DNA of 64,000 bases. Origin: Taenia hydatigena (Eukaryota; Platyhelminthes; Cestoda; Cyclophyllidea; Taeniidae). Below, piece by piece: positions 49,480 through 61,829 of this stretch. Position 1 is the first letter of the stretch. Every line of letters starts with the position of its first letter. The stretch spans positions 17,787,423-17,851,422 of the forward strand of contig JADWOT020000004.1 in the NCBI GenBank assembly GCA_036345935.2, given 5' to 3'. Below the pieces are notes generated by a model that saw only the letters and a list, made by a program, of their open reading frames with translations, searched no databases and was not told the origin of the DNA. The translations under genes were made by a program, and so were the position numbers.

Positions 49480-49793
49480 GAAAAGCTGCACCAACTCATT
49501 TGTTCAACTCAAGCAATCCTACAATAAGCCTTCCGTCTAAAATAGTACAATTCAATGGCATAAGTAGCGACAATTTGTCGCGTGGCTATTTTAGCCATTA
49601 CAAACCGTCACACTGGCGCTGCCTTGTAAAACAATCAAACTGAAACGTTGATAGAATACCCACTCGGAATCTATGAATCAATTTAGCATAGGAGCTGCAT
49701 AGATGATCGTCCGTGTTGCTACAAACCTTCATCTGCTCTCAATGGCAGCAAGCTGTAGTCGGCTTATATATTTGCGACCAGCATCGAATGTAA
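49480..49793 (+). repeat. Duplicate R, pairs with 60,290-60,619, includes RING relic 3
   Basis: 49,480-49,600 aligns with 60,295-60,415 (T(T/C)TAACTCA or TCAACTCA, CAATC, GTCTAAAATA, CATA(A)GTAG, GGCTATTT). The end, 49,694-49,793, is a third RING-like relic. Confidence 0.5.
49694..49793 (+). pseudogene. RING-finger-like remnant 3
   Basis: Reads C-I-D-D-R-P-C-C-Y-K-P, then G-S-K-L, a TAG stop, S-A, and finally S-I-E-C-K. This lines up with remnant 1 at C-x-D-D, C-Y, D-K-L, S-A and S-E-C-H. The second ligand of the first pair reads Arg and the later His reads Lys, so metal binding is lost. Confidence 0.4.
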
Positions 49794-49979
49794 ACAGTTT
49801 ACCTCTAGAGGAGCACTGGCAGTTATATTAAAGCTTCGCTTTTTCCTGTTCATCTCTTCCTGCACGTTTATGCTGCGTATCCTAACATGGTGCATCTGAT
49901 CCCTATGTCAGATGCTTTACACAGCGAAACCATAGCTTTGACATGAAAAAAGGGTAGAAGTTCGTTTCGTGTTGCCTGC

Positions 49980-51830
49980 TGCCCCATTCTCTCCATGTCT
50001 GTTGACGACTTTTCAACTGCATTGATGTGTCCTTGAACCGGAATAATTTACTGCGCACTTCACTGCATACACCAAAGACATTAACATAAACGAAGCTACA
50101 TCCATGGGCGCCAACGATGGCGCCGAAAAAGGAGGTGAAGTTGAAGCAAGAGCATTAAACGTGCGAGAGTTGTCAAAAGTTGATAGGAAAATAGGGCAGA
50201 ATATGTCAAGCCTGTGGCAAAAGACGTAGTGGAACAGCGAATTTGTGAAACACGGCTTGATAACTCAGCTTTTGACTTCGCTGGCAGTCACTAACTTAAA
50301 CAAGGTATTAGTTCGATTAACCCTGCCCCTTTCCTTCATTTAGGCTTCAGTCCACTGCGATAGTTACTTTTGCATTCTTGAATGTCGACAGCCTCCATTA
50401 CTTAGAAAGGGAAGACCATATGCGTGACTAATACAAACTCATTGATCAATCGAATTGACTAGTGTGTCCAAGCGAATGCATCACACTGGATTTCTATGAA
50501 CATGGTCCGATTTTCCCCATTACACGATTCAGGCTGACTGTTTAACAAAACATGTTTTGAAGAATAATCTGTAAGGACTGGAGGGGTCCTGACTCAAGGC
50601 ACGCATGAAGTAACTCACTTCTGCCTTATCCTTCACAACTTCAAATTAAACAGACTTGGCCGCGCAGAACATATGCTATGATAAAGTTGACTTGTCATAG
50701 TGTGGGGAATCGGAGTCATGTAGGCTTCGGATTTGTAGTCACAAGATTTTTTGCGCAAAGCATGCAGGATCAAGTGCATTCTTTGAACAACAGCACAAAT
50801 CCAAGGTGCCGGAAGCAGGATCTACAGCAAAATGTGCTTTAAGTTAACATAACTCAGATTACAGCATTCGCTTCATTGCGCCTTCGTGGGTAGCAAGGAG
50901 AGAGAGATGCCGAAATGAAGCGCAAGGGCAGGGACCAGCGTATCTAGCATCTACAGAACACGTTCTTTGATGTGTTATTAGTACGGGTGCGTGCGTCGAT
51001 ATAGACAAGCAGCATCATTGGTTCCTATAATTAGGGAGGACTACTCATTTACTCAAGGTCTTACGTAGCTCGTATTCAAGGGGAAGGAGGAATCACAAGT
51101 TGGTGGTCAAAAGAGCCTGGTGACCGCAGCAGTAGCCTTATTTGCATCAGGAATCTAGCAGGGCAGGATGGTATGTGCTCCTCCTGTGTTATCTTTGTGC
51201 ACTCTGTCCACCTGTTGTCACTAGCGTTCTTCAGAATGCGAGTTGTAAGGTAAAGAAATGCTATTTTGGGGTCCATAGCATCATCATGAGTGATTTCTAC
51301 ATCAAGAACAAGGGATACGTGGTCAGAGAATGTTGCACTTATTTAACCTGGCCTACCATGCAAAAAAAACACCAAAATGAGAGGTATTTGATGAAATTGT
51401 GAATAGCCACTCATGTTCAGCTCAAACGAGTTATGGTCGGCTTGGTCATTCAGACGCTGACTGTGTCGCAATTCTACTTCTAGTTTCTAACTCTTTTCAT
51501 TCTCTATAATCAGGTCTGTTTGTCATCAGAGAGGATTTATTTGACGCTCTAATTTTTAGGACAGAACCAGCTCTACTCTTTTTATGAAGATTTGCCTCGA
51601 CAAGCACTTTCACGGAAGAATGGTCAGGATTCTCCATTCAAATGGAGAATTGGGATCACCCATCGCTTGCGCTACGATTTCACGCAATTCAAATTCCTTG
51701 ACACCACTCTCCTTTGCTTGCTAAAAATAAACTCCAGAGATAAAAGTACCTTGTTCCCTTAGGGTAAAAAATGCAGACTAGTGGAAAGGCTAACGAACAA
51801 TTTACTCCTCCTTCTATCGCCATGATCTTG
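49980..51830 (+). repeat. Segmental duplicate block B, copy 3
   Basis: Aligns with 22,345-24,710 and the inverted 28,670-30,210; see those entries for anchors. The run at 51,142-51,402 (86 codons) carries the shared H-Q-E-S-S-R and Y-L-C-A-L-C steps and stays open beyond them, which makes it the best-preserved version of the coding-like end of block B. Confidence 0.65.
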
Positions 51831-51834
51831 TCCA

Positions 51835-52250
51835 ACGTGTGGCATTAGATATAAATGATGGATTTTGCGTGTGAGCTATTAATCTTTAGTCGCAGTCGTT
51901 GATGTTGCAGGGACCGAGTTGCACTTCAATTTACCTGCACACAGATATAGACAACATAACAAATAAGTGCTGATGCGTATGCACTTGGAAGTATCTACTA
52001 ACTTCGCAAAGGTGAATTTAACGAGCAGATGTGTAGATGCAGTTGGCATTATCACGAATTCGCAGTATTTACTCGGTCTTTTGCCACAATTTTCCAGATG
52101 CTGCTTTATTTTTAATCCATACTTGACTTTCCTTATATGCTTTTGCTCCAAATGCAGCTCCTTTTTCGGCTTCATCGTTAGCGCCCATGTACGTGGTCTA
52201 GTTTATGCCACCGTCATTGGTGAATGCAGTGTAGCGCTCAGAAAATTATT
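51835..52250 (+). repeat. Old copy of inverted-repeat arm segment (E)
   Basis: Aligns with 38,525-38,830 in arm 1 (and so with the reverse of 63,180-63,480): GATGGATTTTGC, GTTGCA(C/T)TT(C/T)AATTTAC, AGTTGGCA, then ACTCGGTCTTTTGCCAC. Much more diverged than the two arms are from each other. Confidence 0.55.
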
Positions 52251-53009
52251 CTAGTTCAAGGATGCATCAGTGCAGTTGAAAAGTCGTCAATAAACATAGA
52301 GAGAATAGGACAGCAGACAACATGCAAAAAATAATACCTTTTCATCTTGTCGATGCTATGTTTCCGTTGATAACTTGCCTGGCACAAGGATCTGGTTCGT
52401 CGTGTTGAAACACACAGTATGGAGGCGATAAAAAGAAAAGAAGGAAGAGACAGCAGTTTATTTTAACTGCCAAGGCTCAAGAGCAGCAAAAGCGGCAGGA
52501 TACGCAAAACGCTCAGCTAGAGGTACACTAACTGCCCTGCAGTGACGATGGAAGCCGATTAGAGCTTGTCGGCAATGTGAGCGGATGAGGGCTTGCAGTA
52601 AAATGGGCAATCATCCCCGCAACTTAAATGCTGAATTAAAAAATACACTTACTATTAAAAAGCCCCTATTTTGCTGACAAAATTAGTGCATTTAACACTT
52701 CTGCTTAGCAAGTCATTTGTACATTTTGCAGATGCCGTATGCAACTTTACTCTGCTGAAATGTTTAAATGTTAATGTCCCTCCATTCCCTTAGTTCCTTT
52801 CCTCGTTTTAATAACGTAAAGGCAAAAGTGAAAAAGAAGGAGTGCTTGTATTAATAAAACTATTGTTAATAACCATTACGGGTTTTGTGTACCGGAATAT
52901 GCAACTCAATTTTGCGATTTTGTGGGTAAAATAAATAGGGCGAGATTGCAAAATTTGTCAAATGGTTTGAGTTTACTCACTTAGGTCGTAAATATTTCAT
53001 ATTTCATAT
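52251..53009. other. No supported gene
   Basis: Nothing recognisable; AT-rich towards the right end. Confidence 0.4.
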
Positions 53010-53690
53010 TACCTACAAGTCCAATTAATGAATCCTGCAGCATTTTTCACTCTGCCCATTTCTGAGTCCATCATCGAATTCCAAAGTTCTCCGGGTGGTA
53101 AATGCTTATTATTTCTGAACATGGTAACTATGCCACTATGCTTCTCACTGCAGATAGTGTAAACAATCTGTGATCTATTGATTGCCTCCATTTTAAGTGC
53201 TGTCCTCGTCAACGAGCATAGTATGTCATTTTAAGAAAGAAAAGGAGCCTAAAAGTGAACTATCGCATCGATAAAAGAAAGCGCACAGTTCGGTTAATGG
53301 GGCAAATAATGAGTTTTACGGTAGAAAACTAGGCAGATAGATGAATTGAAAGGTTTCGGTACAATAGTAGTGAGCAATGGTTGACGAATCTGCAAAAATG
53401 GTCCATTTACCACTCAGCTTCGGTGGGAACCGCTCTTTTGCACAGCCACATGCGCAAGTCCGTATTGCAAGAGGGTTTGCAAAGGCTACAAGTGCAACCT
53501 GTCTGCTAACGTAGAAGAATATTGAAAAGACAACGCTCTTGTGTGGCATGTTTGGTCTTCATAAAACAATGTTAGGAATTTATATAAGGCGAAGGCTTGT
53601 AAAAGGATGAGTACCATGCTGACAGTTCTGCTCGCATATTTAAAATGCCTTACTTAGCGGACTCCTTGTAAATTGTGAGAATCCGTCCAA
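53010..53690 (-). repeat. Old copy of inverted-repeat arm segment (D)
   Basis: Runs in the same direction as arm 2: 53,090-53,230 with 62,000-62,150 (AAAGTTCTCC, TTATTTCT, then CTTCCATT- or CTCCATTT-like followed by TAAGTGC), 53,400-53,560 with 62,330-62,500, and 53,660-53,690 with 62,685-62,710 (TCCTTGTAA). It is therefore inverted relative to arm 1, whereas segment E just upstream is not. Confidence 0.55.
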
Positions 53691-55115
53691 GGTACATGTT
53701 TGTTTTCAGCGACGCAGGACTGATTCTTATTTTGTCAGCAGGACAAGTTGGCTGATGGGTTCCTGCCGAACCGCAGCATTTGTCGACATGATTCAGACAT
53801 CTGATGGGTGACTTGATTATATTCTTATACACTCTTACCTTGCGTGTCATATCTCAAAATTCGTTCACGCTTTGGAAGGCTCTTTCGTTCGTTTTAAGTC
53901 TATCATTATCTAGGTAACAGGACACTTGAATACGCTCACCGTCCATCGCCGTCAAGCGTGATGAAGGAAGCAATGCATGCGTCTGGTCTGTGTGCTTTAG
54001 ATTCCCACAGTGGATTGATGACCACACAACTACTCTGACCATCTACACAATCTGACTTGATTTCGCCTAAAGGTGATGTTTTTGACGGACACTCAGTAAT
54101 GTGTGCCTTATGCGGTGATTATTTTCTGTTTGAGGTGCAATGTCAACTTGCTATTCGCTTCCTAGCTTGCCAAATCTGATGCTTTGCTCCCTTGTTAGGA
54201 CGGGGTGGCCGTGACCTGATAAGCACTCATTTTCAAGAACACTGTTGAACCAGGTGTAATCGAAGCTCACCATCCCTTCTCTGCATTAATAGAGTTGGTT
54301 TCTCTCTGTGTCCTCAGATTTGGCTCGAGCATTTAAACCTTCACGAATTGCGCACGTTGGATTCAGAAATGGAGGGTTCAGGTTCGGATAATCCTAGTGA
54401 GTGTCATTTCTCTATGATAAATTGCATTGATGCATTTCGCTTGATGCCTTGTAAGCAACTGTTCTAAAGCGAATCGGGCTAAGTTGAATTTTGCATGAAG
54501 TGGTTCCTTAGAATGTAACGATGCAGCAGTGTTTATTCACGTACAAGTCATCTATGTCACTGTTCCACGATACACGACTAGTGATGTTTCGAGAGCCTGT
54601 AGTAATCAACCGTGCCAAGTGCGCGCATGCATGCCGTTAAGTGCGACAGCTGCATTTCAGTGGTGTTTTTTGTTTAACATTAAAAAGTCAACTAATTCCT
54701 TACACGAAAGAGAAGTGCATGTATCGCTATTAAAGAAAATTTTGCGTTGGAGCTTTGAACGACCTTGTGACGCTGCAGCCTTCCCCGTGTACCCTTGGCC
54801 CTACCACTGTGATTAATGTAATGATGTGTTTGCGAACGTCTGTGATCACAAAGATGGGAAGGGAAGTTTACAACGCGAAGTAAGGAAAAGTGTGTGCCGC
54901 AACAGGCAGCGGCTCCGAACAAGACATCTACATGGATCGTAAATAAGTGCATTTTACAAGTAAGATGGTCCGCTTTTTAGAATTGCAGGAGGTGTTGACA
55001 TAGAGAGTCTAATTACCGGTAGATAGCAGCACTGCGAACGCATTTGGAAGTGTGTCTCTTGAGATGAAAGGCATACTTAAGGCAACGATAATCACTTTTT
55101 CGTCTAGTTGATTAT

Positions 55116-56455
55116 TTGAGGATGCTATTTTTCCTGACAGCCAAACAGAACCAACGCTCTAATACGGATGCGCCAGAGCAGTGTGAGGAAGAATCACTGC
55201 TCCATCAATGTTATATATGCTCCTTCGAAACCTACAAGTGGGAGGAGTTCGAGGCGCATTGTCGAGAAGAGTTAGAAAAGCAAGTCAAGAGGGATGCAGA
55301 ATGCAGCTTACCAAGCACGGCTAGGGTGAACCCGCAAGGTGGTACGCAAAAGGCCATGAAGTCGAGCCAGTCCGAGCGCTACCAATGCTCCCTTTGTGAT
55401 TATGGCAGTAAATGGAAATTAAATGTGACGCACCACATTGGAACAGCCCACTCAGAGTGTGAGGATGTCAAAATACTTACGTCAAGTCCATGGACGGCAA
55501 AGTGCCATGTTCGGCCCTTTCTGTGCTCCATCTGCGACTATAGGTGAATGCATTCTTGTAGCAAAGCTTCATTGATTCAAGTTTGAATGCCTTTCGTCCC
55601 TTTGATTCATTTTTCGCATTAAATGTTTCGTGTCAACACAGGGGCAACTGGCACTGGGCTGTGAAAAGACACATCAAACGAAAACACAAGTGCAACGGTC
55701 AAGTATTAAGGCTCAACACTCGGGAAGCGCATGCAACGGTTAAGGAGTATCTGTCACGACAAGAACAGAATCAGAGTGTTGGCCACACAACTCGCCGCAT
55801 AAGCGATACAGAAAATAAAGAGGTGAGACACAGCCTAACTGACCATTTACGTGTGGGCAACTCCCTTATGACGCGGATTGTTATGGCCTAAATGACTGCA
55901 AGGCTATTTGTGTCCTGAAATATTTGGACACCATTATTATTTATCATTGGATTTACATTCACTGAATACTTCACTTGCACATCTAGTACAGGTGCCCTGC
56001 AGTTCCCACCTCCCATCATCCATCATCTTACACCATTCGCAAAGACTTATTTTTCATCGCATCTGCTTTAGTTAACAATCGCATGTGCAATAATCTGCAG
56101 CAAGCGACTAAGCCTATCAAAACTTCATTAAAATTTGGTGTTTGTTAATTTGCACAGCTGCATTCATCATCGCTAATAAAATGCCATGTTATTGGTGTAG
56201 GTAGTTAAGCCAGAAGTAACACAGGGGCCATCGGTGGTGCAGCCTTCCTTAATAGATAGTTTGCCATCATCACCACTGCTGCCACAGCCGCAATCGCTCT
56301 GTCCACCATCGTTGCCGATGCCACAACCATTATCACTGCCACTACAGAACGAGGCGAGGACATCAAGGCATCGTCGGAAGTGTCGAGCACCACGGCGCTT
56401 GGTAGCGCCAATGTTGAGCCCATTCGGTTACACTGAAGGTGAAGTGGACAATTAA
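55116..56455 (+). CDS. C2H2 zinc-finger protein, copy 2 (5' exon(s) not identified)
   Basis: Exons: up to 55,543; 55,642-55,822; 56,201-56,455 (TAA). Introns are 55,544-55,641 (AG|GTGAAT ... CACAG) and 55,823-56,200 (GAG|GTGAGA ... TGTAG), with the same phases as copy 1 (2 and 0). The joined frame is open for 287 codons from 55,116. That position is a TTG; a strong pyrimidine tract and CAG ending at 55,140 point to a true exon start at 55,141. Finger 1 lacks its second His. Fingers 2 and 3 both fit C-x2-C-x12-H-x4-H, each with a Trp six residues after the second Cys. Exons 1 and 2 align with copy 1 without indels in the finger region. The tail is Pro/Leu-rich with H-R-R-K then A-P-R-R, resembling copy 3, not copy 1. 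Nuclear nucleic-acid binding is inferred from the family only. Confidence 0.75.
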
Positions 56456-58696
56456 GAGAACGGCTAAAATGCAATCTAGAGCAGTCTGTTTGACTGTGAG
56501 TGGGACGAGACAAAAGCCTTGTGTTACATATTATTACCCTTTTCTATTTACCCACCAGGCTTCTACATGTTTACTCTTATCACCTAATTTTGTGTTTTAC
56601 AAATTTTTTCTACTTAAACCATAAGTCTTTTCATTTAAGTAAGCTTTAGCTCGCGAGTATGAGAAGACCATGTCGCGTACAAGTGCCTAAATGATGCTTC
56701 GGAGGTTCTTTGATTGGCATTTGATTTTCGGTGGTCACCAAGTGGAATAAACAGGGTCTGTGTTTGTCACTCAAAGATCTTTAGGTGCAAATATTGTAAA
56801 ATGCAGGTATGCACACGGTCGTAGCGGCAGTGGTTTTAGCGTCATTGGCTCACCATTCGCTCAACTTTGGTCCCTTAAGTTGCACCCCTCATATTTTTTC
56901 ACTTGCAAAGGTCGGTAGGTGGTGACCCTGTGAATGGGGCAGTAAATCTAAGTGGAGATGATGCCTGATGCATCATCAACTCCTTTGACTGTCAAAGTTG
57001 CCTGTATCCACAACTTACTCAGCCTACTTGCGGGTAATTTGTGTTTTCCAATACCATTTAAAATATTCCTCTTCGTCTGGACACCCCGTATTGTATTGCG
57101 ATGGATAGCAGTGTGGATTCATCACTAAAACGTGATGTTCATGCCTCTTGCTGCCAGTGAGGCGATTTCTATGCATCTCTGTTTTAGGAAGGGATGGGAA
57201 GCCTTTCCTTGTTTATGGGTTGCATCTTGTTTATAATGGAACGTTGCGTTTTACGAGAGCTTTTATCTTTACAACCACTATCTCACACCCACATTCAATC
57301 TATTTACACTCGCACTAAATAAAGTGCATGGTCTGCACATTCACCGCAGAGAAATAAAAAAAATCATTTATTTGTGTTCAAATGAGCAGAACAAAATAAA
57401 GACGATTAGGCAGAGATTCCAACGCGCTCTCTTTTGATTCCATACCACATTAAGCCGTGATACCTGGGAGATATTAGGAAACATGTGGCAGGTTGCTGCT
57501 TTGTGAGTTGCTAGTTTCCACCGCCATGTGTCACTTAGACAATCATGCATTTATAGCAGATGACTGAATGTCGTAAATTCCAAAGTACCGTCTAAGCCAT
57601 TACGTTGCGTGATTATTTTTACTAAAGACGACATAAAATATTGTAGGCAATGCATTGGATATCACGCAGAAAGTCGATAAATCTTGCTGTGTAGCAAGTT
57701 GTCATGCCGCCTTTTTTAAACAAACTAGGATGCACGGTAGTTGCTATTGTTGGCGCGACTGACCTATAAGCCAATTACCTTAACACTTTCATCCATGTGA
57801 TAAAGAAATTTTGATGACCGTCAGAAATTAAATAAGCTGTAGCGGCACACGCGTCTGACATGCAGGTGTTAGACTCAGACTTAAAGCATGATGCCAGGAT
57901 AGATGGATGGATAGTAGCATCAAAGTTCTGTTTTGAGTTTGGCTTGACTTGTATCAGCTATCGCAGTTATTCATATCGATTCAGTGGCGGGTCTTGCCTA
58001 TCTTATTACACTACACTAGATAATCACTGGGAGTAAGGCTTGATTTGGTGTTTGATAACCTGATAATTACTTCGACTACTTGCCATGGTCACGGCTCAAG
58101 AGGCTTGAAGAATGACAAGAGGCCGCTGATCACCACGCTTCGCAATCAGGCTTTATGTCACTACGTGGTGATGTGTTTAACGGACTGAAGGCAATGAATA
58201 CTTTATGTAGTGCCGAAGATCCGCACGCAGATCTTATCATGGTTAGGGTAAAAAATTACTCTATGATTAGACATAATCCACCCAGCTGGCAATCGCATGT
58301 ACACAGTTGTGTATTTCATGCTTTTATATACTTGCGCGCCTCCAAGGAATAGACGCGTGCAATAAACCCTTGCTATCTAGAACACCTTATATTGTTGGGT
58401 GCCGCTTTGACAGAATCCATAAAAATGTGCCCTGCCGAAATCAAGCCACCTATTTCTTCTTCACCTACTTCTTTGCTATCCATCTTTTTAACCTTTTTAG
58501 AAAAAAGTTAGATTAAAAGAAAGGCTCTTTTGCTAAAATATCATTCAAATTTCACAAAAACGCTGCTGCTTCAAATTAAACAAAAATTAGCGTAATTCGA
58601 TGTAGACCGGCGCTCTGCCACTTTCAACGAATACAAGCTTTACTTATCGTAGCCGGACGAGGTCTCATTTGTTAGTAGGTTCCTTTGGTATTCCAC

Positions 58697-59110
58697 TCAC
58701 AATAAACTCATGCTAGATAGACTAGGATTGAGTGGTATCTGCTTACGTTGCGACGCAGAATCACCTGACTCTTCAAACTTGAGCAAACAGAGCCTCCTTT
58801 GCATGTCATACCGGAAACTATTAATTGGAACTGTAGTCAATGCCAGATGGTGATTAGTTCTACGATGAGCACTGCGCACATACCTATGTGAGGTGCTACC
58901 TCAATACAGAGTCGTATGACTCCCATGCGAATGAAGCATGGAGCGCAAAAATGTGACGTCGATTGGATGCGTCAAAGTGTGGATGTGGGATATAAGACCC
59001 CTTAAAGTACCTTTATAATGCGAGTCTTCTCGTGCTGGCCAGCTGTTTCCTACAGCTAATGAAGTTAAAATTGCTATCGAGATGGTAAAGTTTGCCAAAT
59101 TCCCTTCCAC
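58697..59110 (-). pseudogene. Coding-like relic of unknown family in block A, second copy
   Basis: Partner of 34,577-35,069; see there for the shared motifs. Here the two open pieces (58,697-58,879 and 58,901-59,110) are separated by a short stretch with a frame change. Confidence 0.3.
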
Positions 59111-59640
59111 TCTCTATCTACATTTACTAGCAGCAATATGATGCCCAGCGTTCTAGGTTGGTCATCAAATCACACGACTACTCTGGACTTGCACTTGTTC
59201 TGCATGCTAATGACTAAAGGACTTATGAAGCATATCAGCGGTGAACAGTAAAGTAGCTAGCTTCCAAAGTATTTGATTGCTGGAAGGCATATACGGGAGG
59301 TCAACGTAAACGTTGGCCGCTAGAGCATTCATCCTTGATAACAATCACTCTTCATTATTCCAGAAAGTCTATCAGAAAGTAAGTTGTACAATATTGCATG
59401 ATCAAGCATCGCTCTTTTCCCAAAGCTCATGCCGAAATCGATGTGAGTACCCCTTACACCGCTCGCAGTTTGCAGCTTATTCAACACTTTTATATGTCAT
59501 GATTAGCTTAGACCTCCCAATGCAGACTTCGTCGCATCAATACTTTCCAAACCCTCATTCATTTCTTAATTTCTGCCAAAACTGATGCGATGGAAGGTGC
59601 GAGAAATGGGCGATGAAAATTACTCTCCAGCCTACGCAGG

Positions 59641-60289
59641 TACAAACCAATAGCATCATTAGAATTGTGTTATGAACCTATGTTTACCCGTATCCACAAA
59701 CAAGGACAAACGAGAGACTCTATGTGACGTCAGCAGACCGTCTTAATGCGCAAATGAGGGCGCGATGTCACACTGTGCTTGCACTGCAGGACGACCAACC
59801 AAACTCAGTGGTCAAATAAAGGTCAGCTGATACATCATTTGCCATCACGCTCTTTACTTTTGCAAAGTAGAACTTAATTTGAACGTAAAATGGAAACATT
59901 TGACATAATAAGCGACCACTTTGCCAACGAAATCAGTTCAGTAAACACTGCTGTGCAGCGCGTTTTTGCACATCTAGTAGATGCTGCATTTAGCTTCAGT
60001 CTATGAAATTGAATACGTAATGCGTTTATACCTGATCATGCGACCTGATTGTTTCAAGCACTAAATATTTGCTTCACATCACCCTGACATCCACGTTTAA
60101 TGTGCGTGATTTCCAAAGCGTCAAATGTCTCAAAGGACAAACGTGCCCTGGCCCTTGTGCAAAGTTCTGAGGGTTTCTTTAGTACAGAAGAAATAAAACA
60201 CTCCTACAGGACGCAATCAGTTGGCGAACAGACGGAATAGACGTTAGTGATGCTGCCCAGAGGTAGTCAACACTCCGATGGTGTTTCTT
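59641..60289. other. No supported gene
   Basis: Nothing recognisable. Confidence 0.4.
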
Positions 60290-60504
60290 GACTGTCCAAG
60301 AGGCTGCAACAACATATGTGTTTAACTCATACAATCTTGCGGACAACCTCTAGTCTAAAATATTACTATTTATCCATATAAGTAGTAGCGTTCGAATGCA
60401 GGCTATTTCAGCACTGAGATTTCATCACATTTGCATGGACTTGTAAGACAATATCTGGTTGAAATGCTGATGGACCACTTACTGGGAATTGTTAGATCAG
60501 TCCT
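60290..60504 (+). repeat. Duplicate R, second copy
   Basis: Counterpart of 49,480-49,693; leads straight into the RING-like relic. Confidence 0.5.
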
Positions 60505-60622
60505 ACATGGAACTTGCGAAAACGATTGTCCTATTTGCTTTGACAAGCTCGAGTCGTCTTTCATTGTCGCTGCCAGCATTGGAGGCTATAGATTTGTCTT
60601 TAGGGAAGAAGTGGAGTGATGG
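60505..60622 (+). pseudogene. RING-finger-like remnant 2
   Basis: Reads G-T-C-E-N-D-C-P-I-C-F-D-K-L, a good RING start, within a 62-codon run. About 12 residues are then missing relative to remnant 1, and the later Cys-His pair reads Gly-Tyr (G-G-Y-R), so the site is broken. Ends at a TGA at 60,617-60,619. Confidence 0.45.
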
Positions 60623-61249
60623 CAGAACCGAGACTTAGTCCACCCCAAATCCGTGCCCGTCGTGGTAGGAGATAAAATGTTAGGCGGTGAGGCGATTCCG
60701 TCTTCCGACAGCGCTTCGATATGTGCACATGATTCGATGCCAGCTTAAAAAATGTCACTCCTGACAGCCATGCAATGAAATGAAAAATCGAAACGGCAGT
60801 CACTTTACCAAAGAAATGTGACTAGAATTAGAATACAAAATCACTGAATGGACAATAATACTAGCAGATATGCTTGAAATTATTCAACTAATAGACGCGA
60901 CTCTAGTCCTTCACGTACAAGTGTGTCTAATAGTCGGCATGTGGAATACATTTTGAGATGCCTCGGGCCAATTCAACGATGACCCACTGCACTGCCTGTT
61001 CACCCTCTTACCCAAACCGAAGGCAAAAGCAGCTGTCATCATCAACTCATTGATGGGGTGTAGTACGCTCAAACTCGATTAGTTCTCTGCATTTAAAATC
61101 GTCTGACGTTGGCCATCAATGACTTATATCAGCACTGTTAGAATTGCATTTGACAACCTCCTGCATCATACCCTACTGCCGTATTCTTTTACCAAAAAAG
61201 CAGTCAAAAATCTCATAGGCTCTGAAATGTCTTGAATGTTTACATTACT
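60623..61249. other. No supported gene
   Basis: Nothing recognisable; short ORFs only. Confidence 0.4.
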
Positions 61250-61829
61250 CGATTGGGTTTTTTGACTCCCTTCCAAAATTTATTGCTTAAAATGGCTAAT
61301 GCTTTGAATAGACTTACACCGCCTCATAGTTCAAACGACACCCGACCAGACACTTTGCACCAACTACGGAATTGATAGAGTATTGGTCGTCTGGATTCAG
61401 ACGGAGTGTGTAATACAGATCTCTTCGAATGCATCTCGAGGCTGAAAATCGTTCCGTGAGAACGAATCTTGTGACGAAGTTGCCGTTATCAAGCTGAGGC
61501 AGAGAAATGCTCAGATCTCACTGCTACAACCCGTTGGTGTTAGTATTATTAAGAAACATAAACTAAAGAGTGGGTGAGAAAAGTCGGATGCAAATTTTTT
61601 TTTATTTACGCACGCAAGACACGGCCATTCTATAATAGGGTTATGGAAACCATATTTTGGCAATTAGAATAAGGCAAATATCAAGAACATAGATGCAAAC
61701 CCATTTTTTAAGACAGTTTACATTGCATCTCAAAATTGTTAATGGTTCTGTTGGTAGATGATTGCGTCTACATTCCCCAGCGAATTTCGTGTCTTGTATA
61801 ATTTTACAACAATTGATGCATCGATGAGA
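61250..61829 (-). mobile_element. Degraded Ty3/Gypsy fragment, family C copy 3 (inverted)
   Basis: The reverse complement aligns with 42,165-42,490: TCGATGCATC, then TGAGATGCA or CGAGATGCA, GTAAACTGTCTT, CATCTATGTTCTTGATATTTG, ATGGTTTC, TATAGAATGG, GTGTCTTG, and further on CACGGAACGATT and GTATTACACACTCC. About 70 extra bases sit inside this copy. Similarity begins right at the edge of inverted-repeat arm 2. No coding capacity is left. Confidence 0.65.

Larger units (their letters stand above)
53690..59640 (+). repeat. Segmental duplicate block A, copy 2 (carries zinc-finger gene)
   Basis: The longest member. Matches 13,655-18,480 in its 5' and middle parts and 32,985-35,580 in its 3' part, so it bridges the two shorter copies and shows the ancestral order. 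It includes the second intact zinc-finger gene and, at 58,697-59,110 on the - strand, the second copy of the coding-like relic described at 34,577-35,069. Confidence 0.7.
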
